This document shows, one piece after another, positions 19,575 through 21,033 of a DNA stretch of 21,033 bases. The notes under the pieces were generated by a model. The model saw only the letters and a program-made list of their open reading frames with translations, did not search any database and was not told where the DNA came from. Every line of letters begins with the position of its first letter. The first letter of the stretch is position 1. The translations under genes were made by a program, and so were the position numbers. Source of the DNA: a virus; the IMG/VR virus record IMGVR_UViG_3300021963_000780, positions 1-21,033 of that record, one strand, 5' to 3'.

Positions 19575-19594
19575 GTCTTGTTGTGTTGTGTTTT
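19554..19594. repeat. 17-bp direct repeat flanking the amidoligase start
   Basis: TTGTTGTGTTGTGTTTT occurs at 19554-19570 and 19578-19594 without mismatch (period 24). The ATG at 19574 lies in the 7-base spacer; a second in-frame ATG at 19547 lies just beyond the other copy. Each ATG is preceded on its strand by the same A/C-rich segment, so the translation start region appears duplicated. Confidence 0.85.
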
Positions 19595-19600
19595 ATAGTT

Positions 19601-19705
19601 TTATTTTTCCTTTATGTGTTCGATTATTGTTTTCCCGAATATTACAACAGGATAGCAAATAAGAATAATCAAAATAAATTCACCCAATGAAATAAATTGA
19701 TTCAT
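19601..19705 (-). CDS. Tiny single-pass membrane protein (34 aa)
   Basis: The frame starts MNQFISLGEFILIILICYPV and ends IIEHIKEK. A hydrophobic helix (about 10-25) is followed by a charged end. Its ATG overlaps the stop of the upstream 36-codon gene (ATGA), and it ends 26 bases before the amidoligase start. The coupled arrangement in the same orientation suggests a real gene of the amidoligase operon. No family is recognised. Confidence 0.55.
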   Translation of the reverse strand: MNQFISLGEFILIILICYPVVIFGKTIIEHIKEK

Positions 19706-19812
19706 GATAATTTAGTTTTAATAGTTAAGTAAATAAATTTCCCTACAAAGAATAAGAATGCCCCAAAGATTGCTAACTGAATTGGGAACAATAATGTGGT
19801 AATAATTTCCAT
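19702..19812 (-). CDS. Tiny single-pass membrane protein (36 aa)
   Basis: The frame starts MEIITTLLFPIQLAIFGAFL and ends TIKTKLS, with one long hydrophobic helix (about 5-24) and a basic C-terminus, suggesting insertion with the C-terminus inside. It overlaps the next tiny gene by four bases. It is the first gene seen downstream of the AT-rich region and probably the first of the amidoligase operon. No family is recognised. Confidence 0.55.
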   Translation of the reverse strand: MEIITTLLFPIQLAIFGAFLFFVGKFIYLTIKTKLS

Positions 19813-19839
19813 GATATAAACGCATTTTGTTTTATAATG

Positions 19840-20060
19840 CAGAATAAAGATATTAAAACATATTGAAACAATTGTAAATAAATGAAAGTATTTTTATTTA
19901 TTTATTCAATGTTTCACCATTGAATTATCAATATACTATTATCCAATGTTCAATATCTAATTTAATATTGAATATAATATACTATATTATAATAGATATA
20001 TACTATTATAATGTTCTTATACTATTATAGTAGTAAGGTATATTAATATAATAGATTCAG
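19840..20060. repeat. AT-rich non-coding segment with repeats
   Basis: About 220 bases are almost pure A/T. TATACTATTAT occurs at 19932, 19999 and 20018, with a variant at 19978. Two inverted repeats are perfect: ATTCAATG/CATTGAAT with a 6-base loop (19904-19925) and TTCAATAT/ATATTGAA with an 8-base loop (19949-19972). It separates minus-strand genes from plus-strand packaging genes, so it must hold divergent promoters; it could also be an easily melted element for replication. No gene is seen. Confidence 0.6.
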
Positions 20061-20330
20061 GCATTTTTACTTTTGCCGTTTGAGTGCCTAGACAATCATT
20101 AAATATTATCCCTAACTTTGGGCAACCATAAACAAGCACAATTTAACATAATGGTAATTATAAGACAAAATGAATATTGATAATCAACAAGTTATATTTA
20201 AGCACATTGGAATATTTAAAAAATTTAGTACCCCCTAGCCTATTTTTTAGCGTTAACAAAATTTTAACACCCTTGTGCCCCCCAATATTCTGATATAAAA
20301 CAATGATTTTAACATTTTTAAACATTTGAG
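20061..20330. other. Non-coding leader region upstream of packaging genes
   Basis: No convincing gene is present in these 270 bases. TAACTTTG at 20113-20120 fits the -7 element on the plus strand but no TTTG is found 19-21 bases upstream, so it is a weak promoter candidate. GTTAA-N7-TTAAC (about 20253-20269) is a small inverted repeat. Blocks CCCCCTAG and GTGCCCCCC interrupt the AT-rich sequence and could pair with G-rich partners in RNA, but no clear stem is seen. Confidence 0.4.
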
Positions 20331-20522
20331 ATGAAAGATACTTACGGCAAACGAGAGTACACTTGTAAATGTGGTACGATTACTGAAGGATACGTTTGGT
20401 TTAGTCAAATCAAGACTACTCAGTTTGAATGCACCAATTGTGGCAAGTGGTTAGGATATGATAACCTGGAGAAAAAGGTTACTAGCATTATTTCAATTCG
20501 CACACCAACAAAAAACCGATAA
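20331..20522 (+). CDS. Small zinc-ribbon protein upstream of terminase (63 aa)
   Basis: A 63-residue protein. The pattern YTCKCGTITEGYVWFSQIKTTQFECTNCGKW is given as span 10-40: Cys12-x-Cys14 and Cys34-x2-Cys37 separated by a beta hairpin, a classical small zinc ribbon. The tail (VTSIISIRTPTKNR) is basic. Similar short zinc-ribbon proteins precede the terminase genes in phages. It starts a plus-strand operon: the next gene begins one base after its stop. It could bind nucleic acid or regulate the packaging genes; that is inference. Confidence 0.65.
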   Translation: MKDTYGKREYTCKCGTITEGYVWFSQIKTTQFECTNCGKWLGYDNLEKKVTSIISIRTPTKNR

Positions 20523-20523
20523 T

Positions 20524-20655
20524 ATGATTTTAGCTTTTACTTCATTAGCTGCTTATGAAAGAAGCCTATTAAGGGCTAAGCGGAATGTAAAGAGGTTTAA
20601 GAAGACTAATAAGCTAAGGTCAATAATACGAGACATCAAAATCTGGATAATATGA
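20524..20655 (+). CDS. Small basic protein (43 aa)
   Basis: A 43-residue protein from the ATG at 20524, one base after the previous stop. It starts MILAFTSLAAYERSLLRAKR and continues with a run of Lys/Arg (NVKRFKKTNKLRSIIRDIK), so it is a strongly basic helix. The frame is open further upstream to 20458, but that would overlap the zinc-ribbon gene by 65 bases. Its TGA overlaps the terminase ATG (ATGA), showing coupling. No family is recognised. Confidence 0.55.
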   Translation: MILAFTSLAAYERSLLRAKRNVKRFKKTNKLRSIIRDIKIWII

Positions 20656-21033
20656 ACGCACAATTCAAAGAAATAGCTAAAGAGGCTTTTATCATAGCTT
20701 ATAAGGAGAACTTCGGCAATATCACTATATCTTGTGAGGCTTCTGGAGTCGGTAGGACGCAGTATAAGACTTGGTTGAAAGATGATCCTGAGTTTGCTAA
20801 GAGATTAGCTGAAATCGAGCCTGAGGAGATAATGCTTGACTTTGGCGAACAAAAGCTGATGGAGAGGATTGCTAGGGGTGACACCTTAGCTACAATGTTC
20901 TTACTGAAGACTAGAGGCAAGAGAAGAGGATATATCGAGAAGACTGAGGTTGCTCATGAAGGAGATGTGGTTAAGCAGATTACAGTCAACGTAGTTAAAC
21001 CGAATCAAATTGGAGATATTATGAAACAAGTAG
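20652..21033 (+). CDS. Terminase small subunit-like DNA-binding protein, 3' end missing
   Basis: The frame is open from ATG 20652 to the end of the window (127 codons visible). Residues about 1-45 form a homeodomain-like helix-turn-helix (AFIIAYKENFGNITISCEASGVGRTQYKTWLKDDPEF), here split for reading: helix, I-x-x-A-x-x-x-GV turn, recognition helix with TQYKTWL. Then comes LMERIARGDTLATMFLLKTRGKRRGY (about 70-95), the typical I-x-xGD-x-x-A-x-x-F-x-LK motif of phage small terminases and related phBC6A51-type proteins. The protein would recognise packaging sites and recruit the large subunit, which should lie just downstream. It overlaps the previous gene by four bases. Confidence 0.8.
   Translation, partial: MNAQFKEIAKEAFIIAYKENFGNITISCEASGVGRTQYKTWLKDDPEFAKRLAEIEPEEIMLDFGEQKLMERIARGDTLATMFLLKTRGKRRGYIEKTEVAHEGDVVKQITVNVVKPNQIGDIMKQV

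Noticed and set aside
20158-20325. 55-codon minus-strand frame upstream of the packaging genes
   Set aside because: Low-complexity Lys/Asn/Ile/Leu composition in AT-rich DNA, no recognised pattern, and no coupled neighbour; probably a chance frame, though it should be rechecked by conservation.

Overview
The window is part of a tailed-phage genome (or an integrated copy of one) whose host is very probably a member of the Bacteroidota. Three things support this: the DNA is AT-rich with A-rich rather than Shine-Dalgarno translation starts; several promoters fit the Bacteroidota pattern TTTG-N19/20-TAnnTTTG; and the gene set is phage-like (S74 tail fibre, M15 endolysin, holin-like proteins, DnaB helicase, terminase small subunit).

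Layout. Positions 1-7066 (+) hold late genes: two tail-fibre genes sharing a duplicated domain, small accessory proteins, a lysis block (membrane protein, two holin-like proteins, M15 peptidase) and a metallophosphoesterase, closed by a long terminator hairpin. Positions 7090-7770 hold short self-contained transcription units: a promoter with two small overlapping genes and a terminator, then a second promoter followed directly by a terminator with no reading frame (candidate small RNA), then a convergent terminator for the opposite strand. Positions 7793-17080 (-) are the early/replication region: small unknowns, MazG-like protein, VRR-NUC nuclease, PP-loop/PAPS-reductase-like enzyme, DnaB helicase, replication initiator, an inserted accessory block (NUMOD1-like protein, tiny membrane protein, 2OG-Fe(II) oxygenase-like protein, HNH homing endonuclease), a putative annealing protein, a DnaA-domain-IV protein and small unknowns. 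Positions 17081-17560 are non-coding and origin-like (helically phased T5 tracts, palindromes, 14-bp iterons). Positions 17561-19812 (-) encode a class II glutamine amidotransferase, an amidoligase and two tiny membrane proteins upstream. Positions 19813-20330 are extremely AT-rich and non-coding. From 20331 (+) the packaging genes begin, with the terminase small subunit running off the window.

The most unusual item is a pair of structured mRNA leaders (about 12632-12710 and 14288-14367, minus strand). Each lies four bases downstream of a promoter and consists of a hairpin with a 7-nt loop, a short linker, and a longer hairpin with a 7-nt loop ending 10-12 nt before the gene's ATG. In each leader the two loops are perfect 7-nt complements, and the loop sequences differ completely between leaders, so complementarity is kept while sequence changes. 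This is covariation evidence for an intramolecular kissing-loop RNA. The leaders control the replication initiator and the HNH endonuclease. I do not recognise this RNA class.

The second system of interest is the amidoligase plus glutamine amidotransferase pair, apparently in one operon with two unannotated single-pass membrane peptides of 36 and 34 residues. It has its own strong terminator and a duplicated translation-start region. All functional statements rest on motif recognition by eye; no database search was possible.
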